63,250 nucleotides of DNA from a bacterium 210917-SL.2.15 (GTDB taxonomy: Bacteria > Bacillota > Clostridia > Oscillospirales > Oscillospiraceae): positions 1-63,250 of the forward strand of contig JAJCJC010000014.1 in assembly GCA_020555605.1 (NCBI GenBank), written 5' to 3'. Positions 33,559-42,343 of this stretch are shown one piece after another. Position numbers and translations under genes: made by a program. The notes under the pieces were generated by a model. It saw only the letters and a program-made list of their open reading frames with translations. It was not told the origin of the DNA and made no database searches. The number at the start of each line of letters is the position of its first letter. The first letter of the stretch is position 1.

Positions 33559-33600
33559 GAATGTTGTTTAAAATACAAATGCTTTTGAGAGGTGGACAGT

Positions 33601-34041
33601 ATGAGTATTACCCCCAAGTATTATATCGTGGATGCCAAAGCCTTGCCGGAGGTGTTTTTGAAGGTGGCCGAAGCCAAGCGCATGCTGGAAACCGGCGAGG
33701 CGTCCACCGTGGGCGAAGCGACCCGGCAGGCGGAAGTCAGCCGCAGTGCGTTTTATAAATATAAGGATATGGTCATGCCATTCAACAATATGCGTTCGGG
33801 CCGCATCCTGACTTTTTATACGTTGCTCAAGGATAAGCCGGGCGTACTGTCCACGGTACTGGCGATTTTTGCTGCGTCCGGTGCCAATATTCTGACGATC
33901 AACCAGAGTATTCCCACCAACGGCTGCGCTGCGGTGACGATTTCGGCAGAAACATCGGATATGACGGAGAGTCTGGAGGAACTGGTTCATCAGGTGTCCT
34001 CGGAAAATGAGATCATCCGCTTTGAAATTTTGGCGGGATAA
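33601..34041 (+). CDS. ACT domain protein (PheB-like, UPF0735)
   Basis: In 146 residues there is an N-terminal helix-turn-helix-like part (STVGEATRQAEVSRSAFYKYKD) and a C-terminal ACT domain (TFYTLLKDKPGVLSTVLAIFAASGANILTINQ), which usually binds an amino acid. ATG 33601 is chosen over GTG 33592 because GAGAGG lies 9 bases before it. It overlaps nothing, but hom follows after 25 bases, so it may be an amino-acid-responsive regulator of the aspartate pathway (inference). Homologues are often next to hom. Confidence 0.9.
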   Translation: MSITPKYYIVDAKALPEVFLKVAEAKRMLETGEASTVGEATRQAEVSRSAFYKYKDMVMPFNNMRSGRILTFYTLLKDKPGVLSTVLAIFAASGANILTINQSIPTNGCAAVTISAETSDMTESLEELVHQVSSENEIIRFEILAG

Positions 34042-34066
34042 CAGGAAAAGAGGAGAGGAAGGCGAC

Positions 34067-35269
34067 ATGATTCAAATTGCAGTGATGGGTTTCGGCACCG
34101 TGGGCGCCGGCGTGGCGGAGGTTCTTCAGACCAACGGCGCGCTGCTGGAGAAACGCTTGGGCGAGGCCGTGGCTCTGAAATATATTCTTGATATCCGGGA
34201 TTTTCCGGACAGCCCGTTCGGCGCGCTGGTGGCGCATGATTTTGAGACCATTGTCAACGATCCGGAGCTGGATGTGGTGGTGGAAACCATCGGCGGCGCA
34301 GGCATCGCGTATGAGTACACCCGGCGCGCGCTGCTGGCGGGTAAGCACGTGGTCACCTCCAACAAGGAACTGGTGGCCACCCGGGGGCGGGAACTGCTGA
34401 CGCTGGCAGAGGAGAAAAACGTCAATTATCTGTTTGAGGCTTCCGTGGGCGGCGGTATCCCGATCCTGCGGCCCCTGCAACAGTGTCTGGCCGCCAATGA
34501 AATCGAGGAGGTGTTTGGCATTCTCAACGGCACCACCAATTATATTCTCACCCGCATGGTGCGCTCCGGCATCACGTTTGAAGCGGCGCTGAAGGAGGCG
34601 CAGGCCATGGGGTATGCCGAGCAGGATCCCACCGCTGACGTGGAGGGGCAGGACGCCTGCCGCAAGATCTGTATTCTGGCGGATCTGGCCTTTGGCCGGG
34701 AAGTGCTGCCCGAGCAGGTGCCCACCGAGGGGATTTCCGGTGTCACGCTGCGGGATGTGGAGATCGTGGAGAAAGCCGGCTGGCGCGTTAAGCTCCTGGG
34801 CCGCGCTGTGCGCCGGGCGGATGGAAGCATCTGCGCCTATGTTGCGCCGCATCTGGTGGAGGAGCATCATCCCATCGCCGCAGTGGAGGACGTGTTTAAC
34901 GCGGTGATGGTGCGCGGCAATGCCGTGGGCGAAGTGATGTTTTATGGACCCGGTGCGGGCAAGCTACCCACCGCCAGCGCCGTGGTGGCGGACGTGATCG
35001 ACGCTGCGCAGCACCGGCAGCAGCGCCGCCGGATCGGATGGGAAGCCGGTGCTGCAGCGGCCTGCAGCGGCGCTGCAGCGCTGTCCATGCGCTGCTATCT
35101 GCGGACGAAGGACGATCTGGGCCGGGTGGAGGCGCTGTTCCCGGACTGTGAGATCTTGTCCTCCCAGGAAGGGGAAGTGGCGTTCCTTGCGCCGGAAATG
35201 CCGCTGGAAACGCTGCGCCAGTGTGCGGAGGCGCTGCAGGTGTGCGCAAAACTTTGTGTACTGGAGTGA
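34067..35269 (+). CDS. hom: homoserine dehydrogenase
   Basis: It reduces aspartate semialdehyde to homoserine, the branch toward threonine and methionine. The 400-residue product has the NAD(P)-binding GFGTVGAGVAEVL, TSNKELVA, the family signature AQAMGYAEQDPTADVEGQDACRK and FEASVGGGIPIL. A C-terminal ACT domain of ~75 residues is short and partly degenerate in pattern. ATG 34067 follows AGGAGAGGAAGG. It precedes lysC on the same strand, and metA, which uses homoserine, is at 59617 elsewhere in the window. Confidence 0.95.
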   Translation: MIQIAVMGFGTVGAGVAEVLQTNGALLEKRLGEAVALKYILDIRDFPDSPFGALVAHDFETIVNDPELDVVVETIGGAGIAYEYTRRALLAGKHVVTSNKELVATRGRELLTLAEEKNVNYLFEASVGGGIPILRPLQQCLAANEIEEVFGILNGTTNYILTRMVRSGITFEAALKEAQAMGYAEQDPTADVEGQDACRKICILADLAFGREVLPEQVPTEGISGVTLRDVEIVEKAGWRVKLLGRAVRRADGSICAYVAPHLVEEHHPIAAVEDVFNAVMVRGNAVGEVMFYGPGAGKLPTASAVVADVIDAAQHRQQRRRIGWEAGAAAACSGAAALSMRCYLRTKDDLGRVEALFPDCEILSSQEGEVAFLAPEMPLETLRQCAEALQVCAKLCVLE

Positions 35270-35336
35270 GTGTTCTGCGTACAATGGAACGGTAGGATTT
35301 TTTCCGAGAGTATGACAAGAACAGGAGAGAAGAGAA

Positions 35337-36551
35337 ATGGGTCTGATTGTGCAGAAATTCGGCGGTACGTCTGTGGCCAATGCGCAGCGCATAAACCATG
35401 TGGCAGATATTATCGCCAATACATATAAGGCGGGCAACAATGTGGTAGTCGTGCTTTCTGCCCAGGGCGACACGACGGATGACCTGATCGAAAAAGCCAA
35501 CGAGATCAACCCTCATGCGTCCCGGCGTGAACTGGATATGCTGCTTTCCACTGGGGAGCAGATCTCCATCGCCCTGTGTGCCATGGCGCTGGAGCGGCGC
35601 GGGCTGCCGGTGATTTCCCTGGCGGCCTGGCAGGTAGGAATTCAGACCAACAATACCTATAACGATGCCCGGATCCGCAAGATCGGCAAAGAACGCATTC
35701 AATCGGAACTGGATAAAAAGAATATTGTTATTGTGGCAGGCTTTCAGGGCGTCAACGCCTACGGCGATGTGACTACCTTGGGCCGCGGTGGGTCCGACAC
35801 CAGCGCTGTAGCGCTGGCCGCCGCGTTTCATGCGGATTTGTGCCAGATTTATACCGATGTGGACGGGGTGTATACGGCCGATCCCCGTGTTGTGCCGGGG
35901 GCCAAGAAACTGCCCGAGATCACATATGCCGACATGCTGGAGTTGGCCTCCCAGGGCGCCCAGGTACTTCACAACCGCAGCGTGGAGTTGGCGAAAAAAT
36001 ATCATGTTAATATGGAAGTGGTCTCCAGCATGGAGAATGTGCCGGGTACAAAAGTCAGGGAGGTAGTTAAAGTGGAAAAGACGAATATCGGCGGTGTGGC
36101 CAAGATGGATAATTTTGCGCGGTTTTCGCTGGTCGGTCTGGAAGACCGCCCCGGCGTTGCGTTCAAGGTGTTTTCCCTGCTCAGCCGCAACAGCGTCAAT
36201 GTGGATATTATTCTGCAGTCTGTGGGCCGCGACGGCAGCAAGGACATCAGCTTTACCTGCCCATTGAGCAACCTGGAGGCCGCGAAAAATGTGCTGGAGG
36301 AGAATCACGATACCATCGGCTATTCCCGCGTCGAAGTGGATGACCATGTGGCAAAAATCAGCTTGGTCGGCGCGGGCATGATGACCCATGTGGGTGTGGC
36401 TTCGGATATGTTTGAGGCGCTCTACGATGCCGGCATCAATATTCAGATGATCGCTACCTCTGAAATTCGCATCTCCGTTCTGGTCAGTAAAACCGATGCC
36501 AACCGTGCGCTGAAGGTGGTGCATGACAAATTTTTCGGGATTGAGGACTGA
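35337..36551 (+). CDS. lysC: aspartate kinase
   Basis: Aspartokinase opens the pathway to lysine, threonine and methionine. The 404-residue monofunctional enzyme begins VQKFGGTSVANA, has STGEQIS and GRGGSDTSAVALAAA with TDVDGVYTADPR, and ends in two ACT domains (RFSLVGLEDRPGVAFKVFSLL; KISLVGAGMMTHVGVASDMF) that bind feedback inhibitors. GGAGAGAAGAGA precedes the ATG. It is 67 bases after hom, with a long terminator after it. Confidence 0.96.
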   Translation: MGLIVQKFGGTSVANAQRINHVADIIANTYKAGNNVVVVLSAQGDTTDDLIEKANEINPHASRRELDMLLSTGEQISIALCAMALERRGLPVISLAAWQVGIQTNNTYNDARIRKIGKERIQSELDKKNIVIVAGFQGVNAYGDVTTLGRGGSDTSAVALAAAFHADLCQIYTDVDGVYTADPRVVPGAKKLPEITYADMLELASQGAQVLHNRSVELAKKYHVNMEVVSSMENVPGTKVREVVKVEKTNIGGVAKMDNFARFSLVGLEDRPGVAFKVFSLLSRNSVNVDIILQSVGRDGSKDISFTCPLSNLEAAKNVLEENHDTIGYSRVEVDDHVAKISLVGAGMMTHVGVASDMFEALYDAGINIQMIATSEIRISVLVSKTDANRALKVVHDKFFGIED

Positions 36552-36638
36552 GTAAGGAGAGTGCACCCCCTGCGGAAACACCTTTGGGTTCTTTGACCAA
36601 GAGCGCGGGGAATTTTTGAACAGAGTCTTTGATTTTGC

Positions 36639-36686
36639 AAAGCAGCGTGTTATACTATCCGTACAGTATAACGCGCTGCTTTTCTT
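36639..36686 (+). terminator. terminator of the hom-lysC operon
   Basis: AAAGCAGCGTGTTATACT (36639-36656) pairs with AGTATAACGCGCTGCTTT (36665-36682) over 18 bp with a single G-U pair, followed by TCTTT. The tail is short, but the stem is very stable. Confidence 0.8.
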
Positions 36687-36715
36687 TGGGAACAGTGCAG
36701 GAAGGAGCATGAGGT

Positions 36716-39055
36716 ATGATTTATCGCTGCAGCAGTAAGGATTGTGGATACTGGTGCGAAGGCGAAATGCTGGAAGGTGCCGCCTGCCCGTGGTGCAGCA
36801 AGGAACTGCTGCGCGCGGAGGAAAAGGAAATGAGCGGCGATGATTGGGCGGCCCTGGGCGGTTTTTGGTCCGATCAGGGCGCGGGCGGAAAGGCGCGCAT
36901 GGCCGAGTGTTTCCGAAAAGCTGCCTATCTCGGCAGCGCTTGGGGCACTTGCAATCTGGGCATCTGTATGGAACAGGGCGACGGCGTGGAACGGGACCCG
37001 GAGCAGGCATTTTGGCTATACAGCCAGGCGATGGAGATGGGCAGCCTGAACGCTGTATGCTGCCTGGGCGTTTGCTATGAATGTGGTGTTGGTACGGAAA
37101 AGAATCTGGAACAAGCCGTGGCGCTGTACCACAAGGCGGCCAAATACGGCTCTCCCCGTGCGCAGATGCTGTTGGCCAGGGCCTATTATACCGGCCGCGG
37201 GGTCACAGAGGATCGGGAGAAATCCATGTTCTGGCTGAAATCCGCGGCGTATCAGCGCTATGGCGACGCTATGCACCGCTTGGGCGTGTGCTATGAGTAC
37301 GGCGATGGCGTAAAGCAGGATTGGACGCGGGCCGCCCGCTGGTTCCGCGAGGCGGCGGAGGACGGCGTTAGCTCTGCCATGACGGACATCGGCTATTGCT
37401 ATGAGCGCGGCTACGGTGTGAAGCAGGACTGGAAGGAAGCGGTGTCCTGGTATCGAAAAGCCGCCGCCGCAGGCCAGAGCGTGGGGATGACGAACCTGGG
37501 CTGGTGCTTTGAAAGCGGGCATGGCATCCGGCAGAGCTGGGAGCGGGCGGCCTATTGGTATCGCCGGGCCGCAGAGCTGGGCGACACCCGTGCCATGGGG
37601 AATCTGGCTTGGTGCTATGATAACGGCAAGGGGCTGGAAAAGGACAGCGCTGCAGCGGCCCGATGGTATCTGCGCGGCGCGGAGCTGGAGGATGAGCGGT
37701 GCATTTACTGCACGGCATGGAATTACGAATACGGTGACGGTGTGGCGCAGGATCTGGAGCAGGCGGTTTTCTGGTACCGCAAGGGCGCGGCGTCCGGCGA
37801 ACGACGATGTATGAATAACCTGGGCTGCTGTTATGAGCGCGGTACCGGCATGGAGCAGGATTTTTCTGCCGCCGTGCAGTGGTACCGCCGCAGCGCCGAA
37901 GCAGGCTATGACGAGGCCATGGCCAATTTGGGCTACTGCTACGAAGCGGGCCGCGGCGTGGAGCAAAGTTGGCCAGAAGCTATTCAGTGGTATGAAAAAG
38001 CCGCCGAAGCCGGTAACGGCCGCGCCATGGGGAATCTGGCCTGGTGCTACGACAGCGGCCAGGGTGTGGAACAAAATGCAGAGGAGGCCGTGCGGTGGTA
38101 TCGTGCCGGCGTGCAGGCGGGAAATCTCCGCTGCATGCACAATTTAGGGTGCTGTTATGAGCATGGCGAGGGTGTAGAAAAGAATATGGAAGAGGCGCTC
38201 CGTCTGTACCACGCTGCGGCGGAAGGGGGATACGTTTATTCTATGTATGCTCTGGGGACCTGCTGCGAACGGGGTGTGGGCATGGAGCCGGATCCGGATC
38301 AGGCTGCGGCCTGGTTTGAGCAGGCCGCAGCGGGCGGTATGGCAAAAGCCATGTATTGGCTGGGCCGTCATTACGCTTTCGGTACGGATAGCGGGCGCGA
38401 TCTCTCCAAAGCCATTACATGGTATGAAAAAGCGGCGGAGGCGGGGTATGGCGACGCCATGTTCAGCCTGGGCTGGCTATACAGCCAGGGGACGGATCTG
38501 CAGCCCGATTATCCGAAAGCGGTCTACTGGTATGAAAAAGCGGCGGAAGCAGGGATTGATGCAGCCATGAACAATCTCGGTGAACTGTATGCGCAGGGAT
38601 TGGGCGTGGCGCAGGATCTGGACAGGGCCATGGAGCTGTACCGCCGTGCGGCGGAGCAGGGCAATGCTATGGCGGACTACAATATGGGCTGGTATATGGA
38701 GCAGGCTGGTGAACTGGACGAAGCCTTGCGCCATTATCGCAAGGCGGCCGACGGCGAGGACGACAGCGCCTGGTGGGCGCTGGGGCGGTTTTATGAAAAC
38801 GGCGTCTGTGTGCCGCGGGACGAGCGGCAGGCGCACAGTTGCTATGCACACGGGGAATCCTTGGGCAGCGTGAAGTGCAAAATGCGCCTGGCCCGTTGCA
38901 AGCTCCTGGGCATCGGCACGCGGAAGGCAAAGAAACAGGGCCTTGCCCTGTGCCGCACGGCGCTGGAGGAAGCCATGAACAGCGAGGAAAAAGAAGATTA
39001 CGGCTATGCCGCCGAGGTGGCCCTGCTGGAGCGCACCATTGCAGAGAACGAATAA
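36716..39055 (+). CDS. zinc-ribbon protein with ~19 Sel1-like repeats
   Basis: The 779-residue protein starts with a Cys cluster (YRCSSKDCGYWC and CPWCSKELL) that should bind zinc. It then consists of about 19 successive repeats of 36 residues with the Sel1/TPR-like pattern A-x-W-Y-x-K-A-A-E-x-G-...-A-M-x-x-L-G-x-C-Y-x-x-G-x-G-V-x-x-D, which form a superhelical scaffold. No signal peptide or membrane segment is present, so it is cytoplasmic. Many repeats carry CY or CC pairs, giving an unusually high Cys content. It may bind proteins; partners are unknown. Single gene between terminators. Confidence 0.9.
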   Translation: MIYRCSSKDCGYWCEGEMLEGAACPWCSKELLRAEEKEMSGDDWAALGGFWSDQGAGGKARMAECFRKAAYLGSAWGTCNLGICMEQGDGVERDPEQAFWLYSQAMEMGSLNAVCCLGVCYECGVGTEKNLEQAVALYHKAAKYGSPRAQMLLARAYYTGRGVTEDREKSMFWLKSAAYQRYGDAMHRLGVCYEYGDGVKQDWTRAARWFREAAEDGVSSAMTDIGYCYERGYGVKQDWKEAVSWYRKAAAAGQSVGMTNLGWCFESGHGIRQSWERAAYWYRRAAELGDTRAMGNLAWCYDNGKGLEKDSAAAARWYLRGAELEDERCIYCTAWNYEYGDGVAQDLEQAVFWYRKGAASGERRCMNNLGCCYERGTGMEQDFSAAVQWYRRSAEAGYDEAMANLGYCYEAGRGVEQSWPEAIQWYEKAAEAGNGRAMGNLAWCYDSGQGVEQNAEEAVRWYRAGVQAGNLRCMHNLGCCYEHGEGVEKNMEEALRLYHAAAEGGYVYSMYALGTCCERGVGMEPDPDQAAAWFEQAAAGGMAKAMYWLGRHYAFGTDSGRDLSKAITWYEKAAEAGYGDAMFSLGWLYSQGTDLQPDYPKAVYWYEKAAEAGIDAAMNNLGELYAQGLGVAQDLDRAMELYRRAAEQGNAMADYNMGWYMEQAGELDEALRHYRKAADGEDDSAWWALGRFYENGVCVPRDERQAHSCYAHGESLGSVKCKMRLARCKLLGIGTRKAKKQGLALCRTALEEAMNSEEKEDYGYAAEVALLERTIAENE

Positions 39056-39141
39056 AAAAGGGGGATCGCGCAGCGGTCCCTCTTTTTCAGTTCTCTTTTT
39101 TGGCATTTGCGCATAAACTCCGGAACAGGAGGGGGGAGTTT

Positions 39142-39666
39142 ATGGATCGATCTGTGCGCCAGTGCGGCGGTATTTTTCTGACTACAGTGGCCATCGCCGT
39201 GGTACTGCGCTGTGCCTGGGAAGTGTGGCCGGGGACCCTTTTGGGATTGTTTGCGCCGCGGAACACCAGCGTGTGGGAGCTGTCGAAAATCGGGCTGTGG
39301 CCCGGTATTGCTGCTGCGGTGCTCTATCATGTGCCGCTGCGGGATAAAAGCAGTCTGTGCGCGTATCTGATGGTGCCGGCGGCGCTGCCGGTGGCTCTGC
39401 TGTTTGTGTACTGGTTTTTGCGCATGGTCTGCGGCATCTGCAGCGGGCTTGTCGATGCGGTGGTTTGGGTATGTCTGCTGGCTGTAGGAGAGGCAACGGC
39501 CCATTCCGTCCGTCAGACGGCCTTTGCAGGGCGGGCGTTGCCCATGGTGGGTATGCTGCTGTTGATCTGGGCGTTTGCCTACACGCTGTTTTCCCTGCAT
39601 GGGGCGGATCTGCCGATTTTTACGGAAACGATGCTGCCCCTGGCGGAAGTGTGGGCCGTTTGGTGA
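39142..39666 (+). CDS. DUF6512-like integral membrane protein
   Basis: The 174-residue product has five or six hydrophobic segments. The motif NTSVWELSKIGLWPGI after the first one resembles the SVWEHxK motif I link to DUF6512 membrane proteins of clostridia. AGGAGGGGGGAG lies before the ATG at 39142. Function is unknown. A bidirectional terminator follows. Confidence 0.65.
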   Translation: MDRSVRQCGGIFLTTVAIAVVLRCAWEVWPGTLLGLFAPRNTSVWELSKIGLWPGIAAAVLYHVPLRDKSSLCAYLMVPAALPVALLFVYWFLRMVCGICSGLVDAVVWVCLLAVGEATAHSVRQTAFAGRALPMVGMLLLIWAFAYTLFSLHGADLPIFTETMLPLAEVWAVW

Positions 39667-39674
39667 AAATGTAA

Positions 39675-39703
39675 AAAAGCGCGCCTGAAAAAGGCGCGCT
39701 TTT
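39675..39703. terminator. bidirectional terminator between DUF6512-like gene and queH
   Basis: AAAAGCGCGCCT (39675-39686) and AGGCGCGCTTTT (39692-39703) make a perfect stem with T runs on both strands. Confidence 0.9.
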
Positions 39704-39820
39704 CTATTGCCTGCAGTGGCTATAAAAAGAGCGTTATGGAACGCTCGCCGTGCCAAAGAATGAACAGCACATGACCGCACAGCGCTCCTGCGCGCGCTGT
39801 AAACAGTGTTTTGCGCTGTT

Positions 39821-40399
39821 TCATGCCTCGGGAAAACAAACCATGGTGTTTTTTTTATCCCGAGCGATAGCGTTAGCGTAGCGATCCTCCTCGCTGAAAA
39901 TGCAGCCGCAGTACTTTTGCATGTAAAAGCCCAGGGCCTTGGCTTTTTCATGGCCGTCCCGGAAGCCGGGGCGGAAATCGCGATAAAGGAACGGGATGCC
40001 ATATTTTTGCGCCATGGTTTCTCCCAGTGTTCGGATCAGTTCGTGATCCTGGTAGGGAGAGATAAGTAACGTGGTAGAAAAACCGTCAAAGCCGTTTTCT
40101 GCGGCATAGCGGGCGGTGCGATCCAAGCGGCAGGCGTAGCAATAGCGACAGCGGTGGTCGATGTCGGACGCTACAGCCTGCACGAAGGGCCGCAGGCCGT
40201 AGTCTTCGTCAACCACCAGGGCCATGGCGATGGTGGGCGCATAGGACACAAGGGTGTCGCGCCGGGCTTTGTATTCCTGATAAGGGTGGATGGTGGGATT
40301 ATACCAGTATGCGGTGGGTTCGATGCCCTCACCCCGAAGATCTTCGATGCAGCGCACCGAGCAGGGGGCGCAGCAACAGTGCAACAATGTATTTGGCAT
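39821..40399 (-). CDS. queH: epoxyqueuosine reductase QueH
   Basis: QueH performs the last step of queuosine synthesis in tRNA in organisms without QueG. The 192-residue protein has the hallmark LHCCCAPCS near the N-terminus (iron-sulphur ligands), RCRYCYACRLDRTA and QKYCGCIFSEEDRY, with the usual FSTTLLISPYQDHELI. ATG 40399 is chosen with AAGGAG upstream. It stands alone, divergent from the methyltransferase gene. Confidence 0.95.
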   Translation of the reverse strand: MPNTLLHCCCAPCSVRCIEDLRGEGIEPTAYWYNPTIHPYQEYKARRDTLVSYAPTIAMALVVDEDYGLRPFVQAVASDIDHRCRYCYACRLDRTARYAAENGFDGFSTTLLISPYQDHELIRTLGETMAQKYGIPFLYRDFRPGFRDGHEKAKALGFYMQKYCGCIFSEEDRYANAIARDKKNTMVCFPEA

Positions 40400-40473
40400 G
40401 GGGAAAGACTCCTTGCAGATGTTTTTCTTTATCCTATCACACCGAAAATCTCTTGACAAGGGCGGAATTTACG

Positions 40474-40503
40474 TTGACGCGTTCGGCGGCTTTGTAGTAT
40501 AAT
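40474..40503 (+). promoter_or_regulatory. promoter of the methyltransferase gene
   Basis: TTGACG (40474-40479) and a perfect TATAAT (40498-40503) are 18 bases apart. The -10 lies in an exact palindrome (40494-40508). Confidence 0.65.
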
Positions 40504-40508
40504 ACTAC
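40494..40508. promoter_or_regulatory. 15-base palindrome over the -10 box
   Basis: GTAGTATAATACTAC is an exact 7-1-7 palindrome covering the -10 box; it could be an operator or chance in AT-rich sequence. Confidence 0.4.
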
Positions 40509-40554
40509 GATATGATGCCCTTATTATAGATAAGATCAAGGAGAACGAACGACG

Positions 40555-41421
40555 ATGTGGATCGCGGAGAATTGGAAAGATTATGAACTGCTGGACTGCG
40601 GCGACGGCGAGAAGCTGGAGCGCTGGGGACGGCAGATCCTGGTGCGCCCGGACCCCCAGGCCATATGGGAAGCACCCCGGCGCAGCAGCGCTTGGCAGAA
40701 CCCGGATGCCCGCTATCTCCGGTCCAACACCGGCGGTGGACACTGGGAGCGGCGCAAGCTGCCGGAGCAGTGGACAGTAAATTACGGAGAGCTTATGTTC
40801 AACGTCAAACCCATGAATTTCAAGCACACAGGCTTGTTTCCTGAGCAGGCGGTCAACTGGGACTTTGCCATGAACAAAATCCGCCGTGCCGGACGCCCGA
40901 TTCAAGTGCTCAATCTATTCGCTTACACCGGTGCGGCTACGGTAGCCTGCGCGGCGGCGGGGGCCAGCGTCTGCCATGTGGACGCGGCCAAAGGCATGGT
41001 GGCCTGGGCCAAGGAAAATGCCCGCTCTTCCGGACTGGCCGATGCGCCCATTCGCTGGATTGTGGATGACTGCGCGAAATTTGTAGAGCGGGAGATCCGT
41101 CGGGGCCGCCGCTACGACGCCATTATCATGGATCCGCCCTCCTATGGGAGGGGGCCTTCCGGCGAGGTGTGGAAGCTGGAGCAGAACCTGTATCCTTTCG
41201 TCAAGCTTTGCGCCGGGGTGCTCTCAGACAATCCGCTGTTTGTGATTCTCAATTCCTATACCACAGGTTTGGCACCTTCGGTGCTGGGCTATATTCTGAA
41301 CCTTTTGGTGAGCGGAACCTACGGCGGCCATACAGAGTGCGCTGAGCTTGGCCTGCCCGTCACTGAAACGGGCATGGCGCTGCCCTGCGGCGCCACGGGC
41401 CGCTGGATCGCAGACGATTGA
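40555..41421 (+). CDS. class I SAM-dependent RNA methyltransferase
   Basis: The 288-residue enzyme resembles the RlmI/YccW group that methylates cytosine in 23S rRNA, but without the N-terminal PUA domain. Visible are FKHTGLFPEQAVNW, VLNLFAYTGAATVACAAAGA (SAM binding), CHVDAAKGMVAWAKEN and the catalytic-region IIMDPPSYGRG. The target in this organism is not known. The ECF transporter genes begin 17 bases after its stop and probably share its transcript. Confidence 0.88.
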   Translation: MWIAENWKDYELLDCGDGEKLERWGRQILVRPDPQAIWEAPRRSSAWQNPDARYLRSNTGGGHWERRKLPEQWTVNYGELMFNVKPMNFKHTGLFPEQAVNWDFAMNKIRRAGRPIQVLNLFAYTGAATVACAAAGASVCHVDAAKGMVAWAKENARSSGLADAPIRWIVDDCAKFVEREIRRGRRYDAIIMDPPSYGRGPSGEVWKLEQNLYPFVKLCAGVLSDNPLFVILNSYTTGLAPSVLGYILNLLVSGTYGGHTECAELGLPVTETGMALPCGATGRWIADD

Positions 41422-41437
41422 TGGAGCTGAAAAAAGA

Positions 41438-42343
41438 ATGGAAATGCTGAAAGCGGAGGAGTTGTGCTTTTCCTATCCTGCGGGGGAGGGAGAGGCGCGC
41501 GTTCCCGTTTTGGATCATGTAAATCTGACCATTGAAAAGGGTAGTATCGTGGCTATTTTGGGCCACAACGGCAGCGGGAAATCCACGCTGGCCAAACAGT
41601 TTAACGCAGTATACCTCCCCAGCGGCGGCAAGATGTGGATCGAGCAGTTCGACACTGCCGATGAAGCGGCTTTGCTGGAGATCCGCCGCCGCGTTGGCAT
41701 GGTGTTTCAAAACCCGGACAACCAGATCGTTGCCAACGTGGTGGAAGAGGATGTGGCCTTTGCCCCGGAAAACCTGGGCGTACCCACGGAGGAGATCCGC
41801 AAACGGGTGGACGATGCCCTGGCGGCGGTGGGGATGAGCGAATTTACCCGTCATGCGCCCCATCTGCTTTCCGGTGGGCAGAAGCAGCGCATCGCGATCG
41901 CGGGCGTGCTGGCCATGGAGCCGGAGTGCATTGTGCTGGACGAGGCGACCGCTATGCTGGACCCTCAGGGACGGCGGGATGTGATGGACACGGTGCGCCG
42001 GCTGAACCGGGAAAAGGGAATGACCGTAGTGATGATCACCCACCATATGGATGAGGCGGAGCTGGCGGACCGCTTGGTGGTACTGAATCACGGGCGGGTG
42101 TATCTCAACGGCGCGCCGCGGGAGATTTTCCGGCAGGTGGAGCAGCTGCGCTCCATCGGACTCACCGTGCCGGAAACGGTGAAGCTGCTCTACGATCTGC
42201 ATCAGGAAGGGATGGACGTGCCGTTGTCCGCCGTTTCAGTGGAAGAGTGTGCCGACGCCGTCTGCCGGGCGCTGCAAAAGTGCGGCGCGGAGGAATCTGT
42301 TTCCGAAAGGGAAAACGAACGTGGAACCAATTTTGAAAGTTGA
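41438..42343 (+). CDS. ecfA1: ECF transporter ATPase 1
   Basis: EcfA1 and EcfA2 drive vitamin or metal uptake together with EcfT and exchangeable S components. This 301-residue ABC ATPase has Walker A (GHNGSGKSTLAKQ), the Q-loop MVFQNPDNQIV, the signature LSGGQKQRIAIA, Walker B (CIVLDEATAMLDPQ) and ITHHMDEA. Start ATG 41438, with GGAG 11 bases before. Its end overlaps the start of ecfA2 by 23 bases. Confidence 0.93.
   Translation: MEMLKAEELCFSYPAGEGEARVPVLDHVNLTIEKGSIVAILGHNGSGKSTLAKQFNAVYLPSGGKMWIEQFDTADEAALLEIRRRVGMVFQNPDNQIVANVVEEDVAFAPENLGVPTEEIRKRVDDALAAVGMSEFTRHAPHLLSGGQKQRIAIAGVLAMEPECIVLDEATAMLDPQGRRDVMDTVRRLNREKGMTVVMITHHMDEAELADRLVVLNHGRVYLNGAPREIFRQVEQLRSIGLTVPETVKLLYDLHQEGMDVPLSAVSVEECADAVCRALQKCGAEESVSERENERGTNFES

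Larger units (their letters stand above)
33279..33600. other. gene-free interval, 322 bases
   Basis: It holds the terminator of the YqfO-like gene at 33349-33379 and the promoter of the aspartate-pathway operon at 33530-33558. Between them (33380-33529) I see neither a reading frame with an RBS nor a known riboswitch or T-box. Confidence 0.6.

Noticed and set aside
36820..38900. Repeated DNA (GGTATGAAAAAGCGGCGGA and variants)
   Set aside because: These are the codons of the Sel1 repeats, not a mobile or CRISPR-type repeat; spacing is a constant 108 bases inside one gene.
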